The notes under the pieces are model-generated. The model saw only the letters and a list, made by a program, of their open reading frames with translations, ran no database searches and was not told where the DNA came from. A stretch of DNA of 64,000 nucleotides from Spirochaetia bacterium UBA5763 (GTDB lineage: Bacteria; Spirochaetota; UBA4802; UBA5550), in assembly GCA_002418835.1 (NCBI GenBank), contig DIEX01000020.1:62001-126000 (forward strand), in the 5' to 3' direction. Both the position numbers and the translations under genes were made by a program. How positions within the stretch are numbered: the first letter of the stretch is position 1; every line of letters starts with the position of its first letter. This document shows, one piece after another, positions 9,875-19,722 of the stretch.

Positions 9875-10327
9875 TTTTTATATTCTTGACAAAGCCTCCG
9901 GAGAATTCTATTTTCTATTTATGGATGAAAAAAATCATTTGCATACACAACGACGCGTTTGCTCCCACAATCTTCATCACTGCATAATAAAAAACAGAAT
10001 ATGTATAAGCAACATACTGATTTGCATTATGAAAATAAGTTCTTGAGGAATTCAACGGGCTGGAATTGATGACTTAAGCTTACAATTACTGAAATAAATA
10101 AAACATAATCATGCCTGATGTAATATGAATACCGGATAATATTATTCAGTAATCATGCTCTTAAAATGGTATAATTATTTAGCTGTATTAAATCAGATAA
10201 TATTTAATATGCAAAACAGAGATTTTTGTTTTGACATTATAATCCGGCATTTATCAGAATTGTTACATTAAAAAATATAGACTTTCAACAATTCAACACA
10301 CAAATATAGACTCGCCGGGGGAGATAA
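9875..10327. other. 453 bp intergenic region, no gene seen
   Basis: AT-rich spacer between the MBL hydrolase and the chemotaxis receptor. I see no hairpin repeat of the local family and no convincing reading frame with a ribosome site. A TTGACA near 10233 could be part of a promoter for the receptor, but no good -10 box sits at normal spacing, so I do not call one. Confidence 0.4.
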
Positions 10328-12787
10328 ATGGCCAAAGTTCAACTTAGCAGCATCAAAAGCAAAATGATGCTGAATTTCAGTATTCTGCTTCTGCTTCATC
10401 CGATTATAAATATTGTACTGCTTGCAAGCCGTGCAGGTAATTCATCAATTCTAAAAACAGTAATTGCTGTTGCATCAATTGCTTTGATTGTATGTGCACT
10501 TTCAATATTTGTCTACAGTTTTACTGCTTCAAAGCTCCAGAGATTTGTTGATGATGAAAACTACAGCGATGAAACTGTTCGTTTTGCAGAGAACCTGCCT
10601 CTAAAAGCATCGATGATTTTCTGCCTTCCAATTCTTATAACATCATTAATACTTTCTGTAATGGCATTCCGTTCAGGTGTGATACAGAGTGCGTACCAGC
10701 TTGTTCTGTTTTTCATGAAAGATATCATAATTACACTTAGCCTCGCGCTTTACCACTACTACAGGCTTAAAATTATACTTTATCCTGTTTCAAGTGCCAA
10801 TAATATCAGGTCTCTTTCGATGTTTGAAAAGCTTGTTGCCCCTATACTGAGTACACTCATGATACTGCTGTTTATAACCGGTTTCATCATGTATTCAATT
10901 ACTCTTGATAAAACGATCGCTAATTACAAAGCGAATACTATCGCACAGGGTGAAAAAGCAGCCATTACAATTGATGCAGAATTCGATAATGTCGCCACAG
11001 AACTCAAATCATATATGAATCTATATACGCCTGATAAAATTTCTCAGGCCGAAAGTTTCGCAATAACAAAAAAACTTTTTAACAGCCGTATCAGTAAAAA
11101 TATTGATTCCCTCTTCTTCGCAAAAAATGACGGCATAACTTTCTCTGACACACAGAAGACAATCAGTGTCGCAGACAGGCCATATTTCAAAGAGATGCTG
11201 CAAAATAAAAAGGAAGCGTGGTCAGATCTTTTAGTAAGCAGAGCTACAGGTGCTATGGTGATAGTATGTGTTGTTCCCAATATAACTGACGGAAAAGTAA
11301 ATGGCTGTATAGGTGCAACCATACGTGTCGAAGACATGAAAAATATTCTTGATAGTGCGAGTATATCTGAGAGTACAAAGTTTCTGCTTATGAACAATGA
11401 TGGTATGATTATCTACCATCCCGAAATACGCCTTCTTAATAAAGTTCTCGGTAAAGATCTCATTGATAAAAAGGGGAGAGACCTCACTGCCTTTGTTAAA
11501 GCCGATGATTCCAACTTCCATAATTTTATCATCAACGACCAGCCGCTCATGCTTAGAAAAATAAAGCTTAAGTCAACAGGACATTACCTGGTTTCAACAA
11601 GTTATGAATCATACATGCTGAAACCTATTAACTCCGTGGTAATAAACATCCTTTTGGGTGTTATTATTCTCAATGTTATTGTGTTTTTAATGATATACAG
11701 ATCCGGTAAAAGTTTCTCTACCCCCATCAGAAATACGATCAAAGTTTTCAGCAGGCTGTCGGAGGGTGACCTCACTGCCCGCAGCGACGATTTTCTCTCT
11801 GATGAATTCGGCGACATGATCCGCAATATGAAGAAATTCCAGGACAAAATCAAGGAGGTTGTGGACACGGCTCTCAATTCATCGAACCAGCTTGCGGCTT
11901 CCGCCGAGGAACTTGCAGCAACAAGCTCATCCCTATCCGAAGGCGCCCAGAGCCAGGCCGCTTCAGTTGAAGAGGCCACAGCATCAATGGAGGAGATATC
12001 TGCTTCAAATGAATCAATCGCCAACAATGCGAGGATGCAGTCTGACCATTCAAAGAACACATACAAAGCAATGGAAGAGCTGGGGACTCTTATTACAGCT
12101 GTCAATGCAGACGCAGTAACAGCTCTTAAAGTGGCAAATGAGACAAACATCGAAGCATCAAAGGGCAATGAACTGATGCAGAATACAGTTAAAGGTATCA
12201 ACAGTATAGAAGAAAACTCAAGGCATATTGCTGAAATGGTCACACTCATCAGCGATATATCAGACCAGGTTAACCTTCTTGCACTTAACGCGGCTATTGA
12301 AGCGGCAAGGGCCGGAGATCATGGACGGGGATTCGCTGTTGTTGCTGACGAGATAGGCAAACTTGCTGAGCAGACTGCTGACTCCGCAAAAAATATTACC
12401 GGCCTTGTGTCAAACGGAGTGAAGTCAGCACAGCAGGGTATCAGGGACATAACTGAAACATCAACCGCGCTCCTTAATATAATCAGCCATATAAATAAAA
12501 CCAAGGAGCTTGTTCAGAAGATTGCCGACTCATCTGAAATACAGGCCAGCGCCAGTGATTCAGTTCTCATGGCCACAAAACAGGTCATGACAATGGCGGA
12601 TGATATATCAACATCCACACATGAACAGACAACAACGCATACAGAAATTTCTAAAACCATGGATCAGATTAACGGGCAGACACAGTCCCAGGCTTCCGGG
12701 GCTGAACAGATTGCCTCTTCCGCTGAGGAGATCAGCGCGCAGGCTGAAAGCATGAGAGATCTGCTGGAGTTTTTCAAAACAAGCTAA
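10328..12787 (+). CDS. Methyl-accepting chemotaxis protein with Cache-type sensor
   Basis: Chemoreceptor of 819 residues. Four or more N-terminal membrane segments (about residues 10-190) precede a periplasmic Cache-like domain (about 210-430, with DRPYFKEMLQNK and GCIGATIRVED). A further membrane helix lies near 440-460, then HAMP (about 465-515, LSEGDLTARSDDF) and a long signalling coiled coil. The hairpin tip [20 protein letters not shown] is the CheA/CheW contact. The extra N-terminal helices before the Cache domain are uncommon. GGGGAG precedes the ATG. Its stop overlaps the convergent receiver-GGDEF gene. The ligand is unknown; no che genes are nearby. Confidence 0.93.
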   Translation: MAKVQLSSIKSKMMLNFSILLLLHPIINIVLLASRAGNSSILKTVIAVASIALIVCALSIFVYSFTASKLQRFVDDENYSDETVRFAENLPLKASMIFCLPILITSLILSVMAFRSGVIQSAYQLVLFFMKDIIITLSLALYHYYRLKIILYPVSSANNIRSLSMFEKLVAPILSTLMILLFITGFIMYSITLDKTIANYKANTIAQGEKAAITIDAEFDNVATELKSYMNLYTPDKISQAESFAITKKLFNSRISKNIDSLFFAKNDGITFSDTQKTISVADRPYFKEMLQNKKEAWSDLLVSRATGAMVIVCVVPNITDGKVNGCIGATIRVEDMKNILDSASISESTKFLLMNNDGMIIYHPEIRLLNKVLGKDLIDKKGRDLTAFVKADDSNFHNFIINDQPLMLRKIKLKSTGHYLVSTSYESYMLKPINSVVINILLGVIILNVIVFLMIYRSGKSFSTPIRNTIKVFSRLSEGDLTARSDDFLSDEFGDMIRNMKKFQDKIKEVVDTALNSSNQLAASAEELAATSSSLSEGAQSQAASVEEATASMEEISASNESIANNARMQSDHSKNTYKAMEELGTLITAVNADAVTALKVANETNIEASKGNELMQNTVKGINSIEENSRHIAEMVTLISDISDQVNLLALNAAIEAARAGDHGRGFAVVADEIGKLAEQTADSAKNITGLVSNGVKSAQQGIRDITETSTALLNIISHINKTKELVQKIADSSEIQASASDSVLMATKQVMTMADDISTSTHEQTTTHTEISKTMDQINGQTQSQASGAEQIASSAEEISAQAESMRDLLEFFKTS

Positions 12788-14046
12788 AACCGTAAACAGT
12801 TCCTTCCGCTCTCCTTGGCTTTATAGAGGAGCTGGTCAGCTTTTTTAACCAGCTCCTCTATATCACCGCCTATATATTCCGCCACACCGCCGCTTACAGT
12901 TATCTTCAGTCCGGGGGCATCTGTTTCAATCTTCTCAACCTTCTCTCTTATTCTCTCAGCAAGGATTACAGCGCCTTTCAGCTGGACCTCCGGTAGTATA
13001 ACCAGAAACTCCTCCCCTCCATAACGCCCTGATATGTCAACATTCCGCACAGATGAATGTATAGCATCCGCGACTTTTTTCAGAACCTGGTCTCCGAACT
13101 GGTGCCCGTATGTGTCGTTAACCCGTTTAAAAAAATCTATATCCAGCATAATAACAGAAAACCTTGAACTGTACCGTTCACTCTTCTCCCCCTCCTGCCT
13201 GAGCCTGTCATAAATATGCCTTCTGTTATAAAGCGAGGTAAGAGCGTCAGTCACAGCCATCATTTCAAGCTGGTCTTTTTTTCTTCGCAGTTCCTGCAAA
13301 AGAAGAAATGCCCGGATATTAGTCTTCAGTCTTGCTATAAAGAGATCGTAGTTGAACGGCTTTGTTATATAATCATCCGCACCGATTGAAAGGACCCTTG
13401 ATATAGTTTTTATATTATCAATTCCTGAAACCGCAATAACAACACTTTCAGGCATCTGTTCCTTAAGCTTCATTATAACCTTGTCTCCTGAAGTATCTTT
13501 CAGAACTATATCGATAATATAGACATCGTAGTTTTTACCTGATTCAAAAAGAGCATTCTCTGAATCATAAAAATCCACATTTTCAATCCTGTGTATTGAG
13601 AATATCCGCCCGATAATCTTTCTGTCCATTTTATTATCATCAAGCACAGCATAACTCAAATCCCCCATCTTCAGGGCTACAGGGTCATCACGCCTGAAAG
13701 TGGCAAGATTGCTTTTTACCTGGTCCCGGTCAGATGTCTTTAGAATATAATCAACTATTCCAAGGTCATACATCTTCTTCCTGTCTTCCAGTGAGTCATT
13801 ACCTGTAAAGACTACAACCGGTATGTTTTTAAACTCCGATTCATTCAGGTCTTTTATAAACTCACCGGAGCTGCCGGTCTCCAGCTCCATTGCAGTCAGT
13901 ATTAGAGATATCTTCTCTTTTTTCAGAAGCTCCATTGCCTCCTCAGCGTTTGAGGCGTTGAGATAGATAGCGCTTAACTCCGCGCTGATCTCTCTAATCA
14001 GTGTTTTATACAGCATACTTGTTTCAAGGTGGAGTATTTTATACAT
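12784..14046 (-). CDS. REC-REC-GGDEF response regulator, diguanylate cyclase
   Basis: 420 residues in a PleD-like layout. Receiver 1 (about 1-120) is degenerate: where the phosphoacceptor should be it reads LILTAMELE, without Asp. Receiver 2 (about 130-250) is intact, with Asp in YIIDIVLKD, Ser in IAVSG and Lys in ITKPF. The GGDEF domain (about 265-420) has LDIDFFKRVNDTYGH and RYGGEEF, plus the inhibitory I-site RNVD nine residues upstream, so it should make c-di-GMP with product inhibition. It lies 15 bp downstream of the receiver-PAS kinase on the same strand, its probable phosphodonor. Confidence 0.93.
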   Translation of the reverse strand: MYKILHLETSMLYKTLIREISAELSAIYLNASNAEEAMELLKKEKISLILTAMELETGSSGEFIKDLNESEFKNIPVVVFTGNDSLEDRKKMYDLGIVDYILKTSDRDQVKSNLATFRRDDPVALKMGDLSYAVLDDNKMDRKIIGRIFSIHRIENVDFYDSENALFESGKNYDVYIIDIVLKDTSGDKVIMKLKEQMPESVVIAVSGIDNIKTISRVLSIGADDYITKPFNYDLFIARLKTNIRAFLLLQELRRKKDQLEMMAVTDALTSLYNRRHIYDRLRQEGEKSERYSSRFSVIMLDIDFFKRVNDTYGHQFGDQVLKKVADAIHSSVRNVDISGRYGGEEFLVILPEVQLKGAVILAERIREKVEKIETDAPGLKITVSGGVAEYIGGDIEELVKKADQLLYKAKESGRNCLRF

Positions 14047-14061
14047 AATGATTACACTCTT

Positions 14062-16347
14062 TCAATTTAAATACGGCAGCGCTACTTCAAAAGCTGATGT
14101 ATCTCCGCGGGAAATTCTGAACTCCCCTTTCATCTGGGAAGCAAGAAGATTAATCAGCTTCAGACCCAATCCTGTTGAAAGCTCACATTTAAAACCTTCG
14201 GGCAGACCTTCACCGTCATCAGAAAACCTGAGTTTTATTCTCCCGTTATCCATGCTGAGAGCAATATTAACTGTACCGCTATCCCTTCCCGTGAATGCGT
14301 ATTTAATAGAATTAGTCAGGAGTTCATTCAGAATAATACCTATCGATGTGGCACGTTTAGGATCAATTTCAATATTTTCGAAATCTGTATTAACAGAAAT
14401 ATTTCTTGCTGAGTCGCCATATCCGCTGGTTACACTGCCGATAATTGTTTTCAGGTAACTGTCAAGAGGGAGACCTGTTGCACCTTCGCCTGCGTAGAGT
14501 ATATGATAAAGGTTGCTCAGAACCATTACACGCCCCTCGATTGTTTTAAGAGACTTCTGCACATCAGGATTATCTGACTGCCCCAGTTCAAGGCTTACGA
14601 GAGATGTTATCATAGTCAGAGTATTCTTCACACGATGCTGAAGCTCTCTCATAAGGGCTTCTTTCTCCGCAAGAGCTGCTGCAAGGCTCTCCTCAATTAA
14701 TCTGTTTCCCGTGATGTCAGTAAAAATCCCTATTATACGGAGAGGCCTCCCTTCCGGGTTCTTTTTAATCACCTTCCCCCTGTCAAGGATCCATTTATAT
14801 TTTCCATCCTTACACATAAGCCTGTGTTCGGTACTGTAAAAATCAACATCCCCCCTGATGAGCTTATCAACCTCTTCAAGCACATAGCAGATGTCATCAG
14901 GATGAATCAGTTTCTCCCATGCGGAAAGGGTGTTTTCCATATCATACTCACCGTAACCAAGGAGTTCTTTGAGACGATTTGAATAATATATTTCATCTGT
15001 TGCAGTATTCCAGTCCCATAAACCGTCACCAGCTCCCTCAAGTGCAAACTGCCAGCGCTCTTCACTTTCCATAAGCGCTTTCTTGACAACAGCGTGCCCT
15101 GTTATGTCCTGAACTATACCGACTATCCGGGCCGGTTTATCATTTGCATCAAATATTGTTTCAAGCCTGATTGTCAGGTAACGCAATGAATTATCATTTC
15201 TGATTACCCGGTACTCAAAGTTGATACAGATACGTTCATCTATTGATCTTCTTATCAGATCTTTTACGTATCCGATATCGTCAGGATGAACGAACCTGTA
15301 GAAGTCTGAAGCTTTTCCTTTAAATTCATCTCTGCTGATACCGATGATATTGAAAACCTCATCAGACCAGTAAAAATTTCTGCCATGTATATCATATTCA
15401 AAACTTCCTGTGCTTGAGAGTCTCTGTGCTTCAAGGAGATTCTTCTCAAGTCTTAACCTCTCTTCCTTAAGAAGCACAAGGTCATCGATGTCAGTACAGG
15501 TACCGTACCATTTGATCAGGTTGTTATCATTATTAAATACAGGTATGCCGCGGCTTAGAAACCATCTGTAAATACCATCATGCCTGCGGAGCCTCTGCCT
15601 GACTTCATAAATTTTCCCTGTGGCTATAGACTCAATCCACGCGGCACTGCTCTGCTCAGCATCATCGGGATGCACATTCATCAGCTCAGTTCTGCTGTTA
15701 TACCTGTCTTCTCCTGCATAGGCATAATATATATCATTGAGGAAATCGATTCTACCTGTACAATCAGCAGTCCATACAATCTGAGGCATTGAATCAGCTA
15801 TCCGCATAAATTTTTCATTGCTTTCAACAAGGGCGGTTCTGCTCTCAATTATTTCTGATCGTGACGCAACCAGTTCCCTGTTTGTCTCCTCAAGTTCCTG
15901 AAGCAGATCCTTAAGTTTTCTGTTGGCATCCCCAACTGCCCTGTTCTGTTTTTCGATCTCTCTCCTTGCATCGTAAAGTTTGAACGCCATCCTTATTGAG
16001 GCTGTGAGCACTGTGATACCGGAATTTTTTACGACATAGCCGTATGATGTTATACTTTCAGTCCTGTCCACAATATCAGGTTCAGTATGACTGGATAGAA
16101 AAACCAGCGGGATATCACGCTCCTTCAGGATTTCAGTGGCTGCTTCAGCCCCGTCAATGCCGGGCCCGAGATTTATATCCATAAGTATAAGGTCAATATC
16201 ATCAGTGTTTCTTACTTTTCTGATGGCCTCCTCACCGGTCGCAGCAGTAACCACAGAGAAACCCGCCTTTTCAAGGGCTTTCATCTCCACTGTGGCAATA
16301 AGTAGTTCATCTTCGACAAGGAGGAGTTTTTTCTTTTCTGACATCAT
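14062..16347 (-). CDS. REC-PAS-PAS-PAS sensor kinase, HisKA_2 type
   Basis: 761 residues. An N-terminal receiver (LVEDELLIATVE, phospho-Asp in LILMDINLG) is followed by a coiled coil and three PAS domains (about 175-300, 310-430, 435-555), each ending in a PAC-like block such as GIVQDITGH. The HisKA_2 dimerisation box ELQHRVKNTLTMITSLV carries the phospho-His. The HATPase has LNELLTNSIKYAF and DDGEGLPEG. The soluble layout, without membrane helices, suggests cytosolic or redox/light sensing. Next gene, 15 bp downstream, is a PleD-like cyclase. ATG at 16344 is an equal alternative start. In my recollection this layout is common in spirochaetes. Confidence 0.92.
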   Translation of the reverse strand: MMSEKKKLLLVEDELLIATVEMKALEKAGFSVVTAATGEEAIRKVRNTDDIDLILMDINLGPGIDGAEAATEILKERDIPLVFLSSHTEPDIVDRTESITSYGYVVKNSGITVLTASIRMAFKLYDARREIEKQNRAVGDANRKLKDLLQELEETNRELVASRSEIIESRTALVESNEKFMRIADSMPQIVWTADCTGRIDFLNDIYYAYAGEDRYNSRTELMNVHPDDAEQSSAAWIESIATGKIYEVRQRLRRHDGIYRWFLSRGIPVFNNDNNLIKWYGTCTDIDDLVLLKEERLRLEKNLLEAQRLSSTGSFEYDIHGRNFYWSDEVFNIIGISRDEFKGKASDFYRFVHPDDIGYVKDLIRRSIDERICINFEYRVIRNDNSLRYLTIRLETIFDANDKPARIVGIVQDITGHAVVKKALMESEERWQFALEGAGDGLWDWNTATDEIYYSNRLKELLGYGEYDMENTLSAWEKLIHPDDICYVLEEVDKLIRGDVDFYSTEHRLMCKDGKYKWILDRGKVIKKNPEGRPLRIIGIFTDITGNRLIEESLAAALAEKEALMRELQHRVKNTLTMITSLVSLELGQSDNPDVQKSLKTIEGRVMVLSNLYHILYAGEGATGLPLDSYLKTIIGSVTSGYGDSARNISVNTDFENIEIDPKRATSIGIILNELLTNSIKYAFTGRDSGTVNIALSMDNGRIKLRFSDDGEGLPEGFKCELSTGLGLKLINLLASQMKGEFRISRGDTSAFEVALPYLN

Positions 16348-16565
16348 ATATGTTTCCGGTAACTGATTAATAATATAATGAGAAAAACCGTTTTATACAA
16401 GAGGGGACAATTAAAAAAAAACCGCATACAAGCTGTGGATCGTTGAATTCAGGCATGAGAAGAGTTCTTTGAACTATATAGTTTAACCGCGTATTTTATA
16501 ACTATTTATCCCGCTCATAGATATTTATTATTGCATATCCTGCACACCTGCTTTATAATAACTGA

Positions 16566-17213
16566 ATGGAGCTTATAATAATTAACAGAGCAGAACTCCG
16601 GAAACACCTTGCCGGGCTATCCGCTGTTACGGGTGAATATGAAATCCTGAAAAAATTCACCCCGGAGTTTAAAGAGAACGGGGAGTCATACTCGATGTAT
16701 GAGCGGCACTTCTCTGTTTATCACGCGCTTTACATGCTTAAAGCCGAGGCAGGGAGCGAGGGGCTCTATCTGTATATTGATCCTCTGAGGATAAGACTCA
16801 TAAGTCTCCCTGGCACCGGATTCTGCGAACATTATTCTCCGGAAAAAGGGGGATTCTGCATGAATAAAACCGGCAGCAACTTCTGCGAAATACATACCGG
16901 GGATATAGATCCGGTGATCCCCTCATTCGACCCCATGGAGCAGTTCTATCTTGACCCTGAAAATATCGCCTTTGGCGAATCGGAGATCCTGAATGAAATC
17001 ATGAAGGGTTTCAATATATATTTCCTGAAGAAGAGGGAGATCGATGAAGCACTCATTCTCTTTAACCTGAAAAAACCTGCCAGAAAATCGATCAGCAGGA
17101 GATACAGAGAGCTTGCGGGGATCTTTCATCCCGACAGATGCGGAGGCTCAGAGGAGAAGATGAAGGAGATAAACAGGGCTTATACTCTCCTGAAAGCTGT
17201 ATTTGTTGTATGA
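16566..17213 (+). CDS. J-domain protein with unrecognised N-terminal region
   Basis: 215 residues. The C-terminal 50 residues form a J-domain: SRRYRELAGIFHPDRCGG with the HPD triad, then EEKMKEINRAYTLLK. The N-terminal 150 residues are not recognised; they hold clustered Cys/His (FCEHYSPEKGGFCMNK, NFCEIHTG) that could bind a metal. J-domains stimulate Hsp70 ATPase, so this is a likely DnaK co-chaperone with its own client module. There is no dnaK nearby. No ribosome site is evident before the ATG, so the start is uncertain. Confidence 0.72.
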   Translation: MELIIINRAELRKHLAGLSAVTGEYEILKKFTPEFKENGESYSMYERHFSVYHALYMLKAEAGSEGLYLYIDPLRIRLISLPGTGFCEHYSPEKGGFCMNKTGSNFCEIHTGDIDPVIPSFDPMEQFYLDPENIAFGESEILNEIMKGFNIYFLKKREIDEALILFNLKKPARKSISRRYRELAGIFHPDRCGGSEEKMKEINRAYTLLKAVFVV

Positions 17214-17215
17214 TG

Positions 17216-17244
17216 CAAAAAAAAGGCCGGTAAAAAATACCGGC
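17216..17244 (-). terminator. Rho-independent terminator of the STAS gene
   Basis: Inverted repeat GCCGGTA (17226-17232) and TACCGGC (17238-17244), followed on the minus strand by a run of about ten T residues. It lies 45 bp after the STAS gene stop and just behind the convergent J-domain gene. Confidence 0.8.
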
Positions 17245-17288
17245 TGTAGAAAGAAAATCATGATTTAAATAGAGAATATAAATAACTT

Positions 17289-17585
17289 TCAGTTAAGAAA
17301 GTAATCTTCCAGGGACGCGTGTCTTATGCTGTTAATAATCTTTTCATTACAATTTACAAGGCGCAGAGTCCTGCCGCATATTGTAAGCCTGGACCTGAAC
17401 CTTATGAGAACAGATAAAAGAAGGGAATCCAGATGAGAGATACTGTTCATATCCAGTGTGACATTTTTCTCCTGATATTGCACAATATTATCAAATTTCT
17501 CTTCAAGCAGACGAATCTTCTCCGGAATTAAATCCGGCTCCATTGTGATTACTATATCATCACCTGAATCAATTTGTATTATCAT
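17289..17585 (-). CDS. STAS domain protein (anti-sigma factor antagonist-like)
   Basis: 98 residues, a single STAS domain of the SpoIIAA/RsbV class. The core strand VTLDMNSISHLDSLLLSVLI has the usual Asp-Ser pair where the phosphorylatable Ser sits. RLTICGRTLRLVNCNEKI follows, the usual strand-helix turn. AGGA precedes the ATG by 7 bases. Such proteins bind an anti-sigma kinase when unphosphorylated. The divergent neighbour at 17835 is an ATPase-like protein, a plausible partner. No sigma factor is in sight. Confidence 0.83.
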   Translation of the reverse strand: MIIQIDSGDDIVITMEPDLIPEKIRLLEEKFDNIVQYQEKNVTLDMNSISHLDSLLLSVLIRFRSRLTICGRTLRLVNCNEKIINSIRHASLEDYFLN

Positions 17586-17834
17586 ACATATCCTGCTTAT
17601 TCTTGTATTAATAATTATAGCTCTTTAGATTGATTTAGAATAACTTTTATGACTGCAAGACATTGAATGCTGTGGCAGTTTTTTAAGGCCGATTATAATT
17701 TTATATGAAATAATAGCATTATTCTTTGCTGCTGGCAAGACATCCGCTGACTGATCAGAAAATGTCCATAAAAAATGTTGCAATAACGGTTTATTTGTTA
17801 TTATTTAATACTTAAGGGACAAAAAACTTTAAAA

Positions 17835-18428
17835 ATGAATGCGGCAGTCAACGAAACCTATCTGCTTGAGTTCAGGCATGTATACTCTCACCCCGGAGAT
17901 ATGGCAGGTGTGGCTAAGGAATTTTATGCAATGTTCGAAAAAATTGTCCCTTTTCTTCATCCCCTTGAAGTGAACAGTTATGAAGGGCTTGGATGGGTGC
18001 TCCTCGAACTGCTGAATAATGCTGTACGTTCACCTGTATCACTTGCCATGAATAGAGGGATTACAGATATTGTAGATATCGATTTCTATACTGATATCCT
18101 TATAAAAAAAACACTATCTTATGTAAATGCTGACGGGTATACAGGCGTAGAAATATCTATAATGAACAGCGGTGTATTTTCAGAAAGCGTGCTGGAATCT
18201 ATCAATAAAATTCTCAGCGGCGAACTTTCTCTGTTTGACTGCGAAGAGCAGTTTATGCTTAAAGGGAGCTTTACAGGCAATGGAGGGCTTGGTATAATTC
18301 TGTCCAAAAAGCAGGTTGAGAATGCCCTTGGAGGCACCCTCTCCCTTAGCTGGCATGACGGTTTTTATGATTTTACAATAAGTTTTATTCAAAACGCTGC
18401 ACCAGCGGAATATGTTTCGAGGAGTTAA
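17835..18428 (+). CDS. Divergent GHKL-type ATPase, possible anti-sigma kinase
   Basis: 197 residues. It reads LGWVLLELLNNAVRSPVS, an N-box-like helix, then VEISIMNSGVF where a histidine-kinase ATPase has its G1 region, and FTGNGGLGIILSKKQVENALGG like the G2 lid. The length fits RsbW/SpoIIAB-like or phosphotransfer-type GHKL proteins. There is no His dimerisation domain. It diverges from a STAS protein, which supports a partner-switch pair, but the match is distant and catalytic activity is not certain. The nearest purine run (AAGGGA) is about 14 bases from the ATG. Confidence 0.6.
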   Translation: MNAAVNETYLLEFRHVYSHPGDMAGVAKEFYAMFEKIVPFLHPLEVNSYEGLGWVLLELLNNAVRSPVSLAMNRGITDIVDIDFYTDILIKKTLSYVNADGYTGVEISIMNSGVFSESVLESINKILSGELSLFDCEEQFMLKGSFTGNGGLGIILSKKQVENALGGTLSLSWHDGFYDFTISFIQNAAPAEYVSRS

Positions 18429-18493
18429 GGTTGAATATATTTCCAGCAGTAAGATAATACCTGCGGGAAATATATTCAGAAGAATCCGCTGAA

Positions 18494-19414
18494 TCAGAAA
18501 ATTTTTGTCAGAACCAGTGTACCTGTGAAACCTTCAGTTCTGTCAACAGCACCGAACTCCCATAATCCCCTTATATTGATTGCAAGCATTGCAGGGGGGA
18601 TAAAGACACCGAGCTCCGGGCCTGCGGCGAAGATCCTGTCATGAACACTTTTATCATAACCAGCTGTGCCGTCTCCGCTGTCATCAGTCAGCTGCCAGTG
18701 GCAATACCCGGCTAAACCTGCGTCAATGATCTTCATGAAGGTTTTCCCCGCCCCCCATTCAAAGTGGAATTCATCACCGGGACGAATTTTTTTCTCTTCC
18801 TTTTCTGTATGTTTTTCATACCGCGCGAGTATGGAAGCGTTCCATTCTTTTTCGCTGTCAAGGTAAAGAGTACCACCTGCCGTAAGCATCATTGTCCACA
18901 TATCTTTTCCCGGTGAAGCCTGCTTCTCTTCATCATATTTACCTGTAGGAGCGTAAAAGGCGGCTCCGGCAGCAAAATCATACCTTCCCCCGTGCCATGA
19001 CAATACTACCGGCTCAAAAGCTATATCACCAATGGCAAACTGGTCATCCTCCATCACCATGGACATAGGGACGACCTCCATTTTGAAATCGGTGTAAATA
19101 AGCGGAACAGTAACATCCGCTAAAACATCAGCCCCAAGGAACTTTATACCTGTGCCGAATATGAACCTGTGAACATTGGCTATAACCGTAATATCAGGCT
19201 TCAGTGTTTCAGATTTTTTACCCTTATCATCCATCATCCTGTCGGTTTTATACATCACGTTATACATCTTGTAGTAGAAACCGGGACCGGGAAGAGTTGC
19301 TCCCTTAATCCCTTCAACCCCATTTGTGTAGTGGCCAGTTTCACCGGCGAAAACTGCCGAGACTGTGAAAAGCGCTATGATAAATGGAGACGCAACTTTT
19401 ATAACTCGTTTCAT
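18494..19414 (-). CDS. Outer-membrane channel, phenol meta-pathway/SphA-like
   Basis: 306 residues. A signal peptide (MKRVIKVASPFIIALFTVSA, cleaved after VFA) is followed by alternating beta-strand sequence and GVEGIKGATLPGPGFYYKMY near the mature N-terminus, the recognisable opening of the 'MetA-pathway of phenol degradation' outer-membrane family. It ends in a strand with terminal Phe (LVLTKIF), typical for beta-barrel insertion. Such barrels import aromatic or other hydrophobic compounds. Ribosome site GAGGTAA. It is last in the unit with the FAD oxidoreductase and the small membrane protein, so it probably moves that enzyme's substrate. Confidence 0.8.
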   Translation of the reverse strand: MKRVIKVASPFIIALFTVSAVFAGETGHYTNGVEGIKGATLPGPGFYYKMYNVMYKTDRMMDDKGKKSETLKPDITVIANVHRFIFGTGIKFLGADVLADVTVPLIYTDFKMEVVPMSMVMEDDQFAIGDIAFEPVVLSWHGGRYDFAAGAAFYAPTGKYDEEKQASPGKDMWTMMLTAGGTLYLDSEKEWNASILARYEKHTEKEEKKIRPGDEFHFEWGAGKTFMKIIDAGLAGYCHWQLTDDSGDGTAGYDKSVHDRIFAAGPELGVFIPPAMLAINIRGLWEFGAVDRTEGFTGTLVLTKIF

Positions 19415-19450
19415 AAATTACCTCGTTTTATGATTATTAATGACAGGGGC

Positions 19451-19711
19451 TTAATGAGCCCCGCCGCCATCTTTTTTTGAACCACCCAGTTTCTCAGCTA
19501 TAAGATAAAAAGGGTATAGCATAACATAGAGCAGTATACCGGGGCTCAAAGCTGCCCTGAGGAAACCTCCGAACTCTCCGGTTGTTATATACATCTTCGC
19601 CGGCCAAGCGCCCATGAGCGAACCTGTAATCTCGATCCTGCTCCCTTTTTTTCTGATCCCGGAAACTATCATCATTGGTGAACCTTTATCTGAAATAACT
19701 GTCAGTTTCAT
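19451..19711 (-). CDS. Small membrane protein, unrecognised
   Basis: 86 residues, not recognised. The first half is soluble and strand-rich (LTVISDKGSPMMIVSGI), the second has one membrane helix (SPGILLYVMLYPFYLIA), and the tail is basic and glycine-rich. It sits 11 bp after the oxidoreductase and 36 bp before the outer-membrane channel, all on one strand, so it is almost surely co-expressed. Coding is supported by position and by a weak AAGG ribosome site. Confidence 0.65.
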   Translation of the reverse strand: MKLTVISDKGSPMMIVSGIRKKGSRIEITGSLMGAWPAKMYITTGEFGGFLRAALSPGILLYVMLYPFYLIAEKLGGSKKDGGGAH

Positions 19712-19722
19712 GAATCAACCTT

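Noticed and set aside
9753..10046. 97-residue frame at the end of the MBL gene
   Set aside because: Overlaps the conserved C-terminus in another frame and has no recognisable content.
12784..12787. Overlap of two genes as a possible frameshift
   Set aside because: The chemoreceptor and cyclase genes are convergent with complete domains; the overlap is only at their stops.
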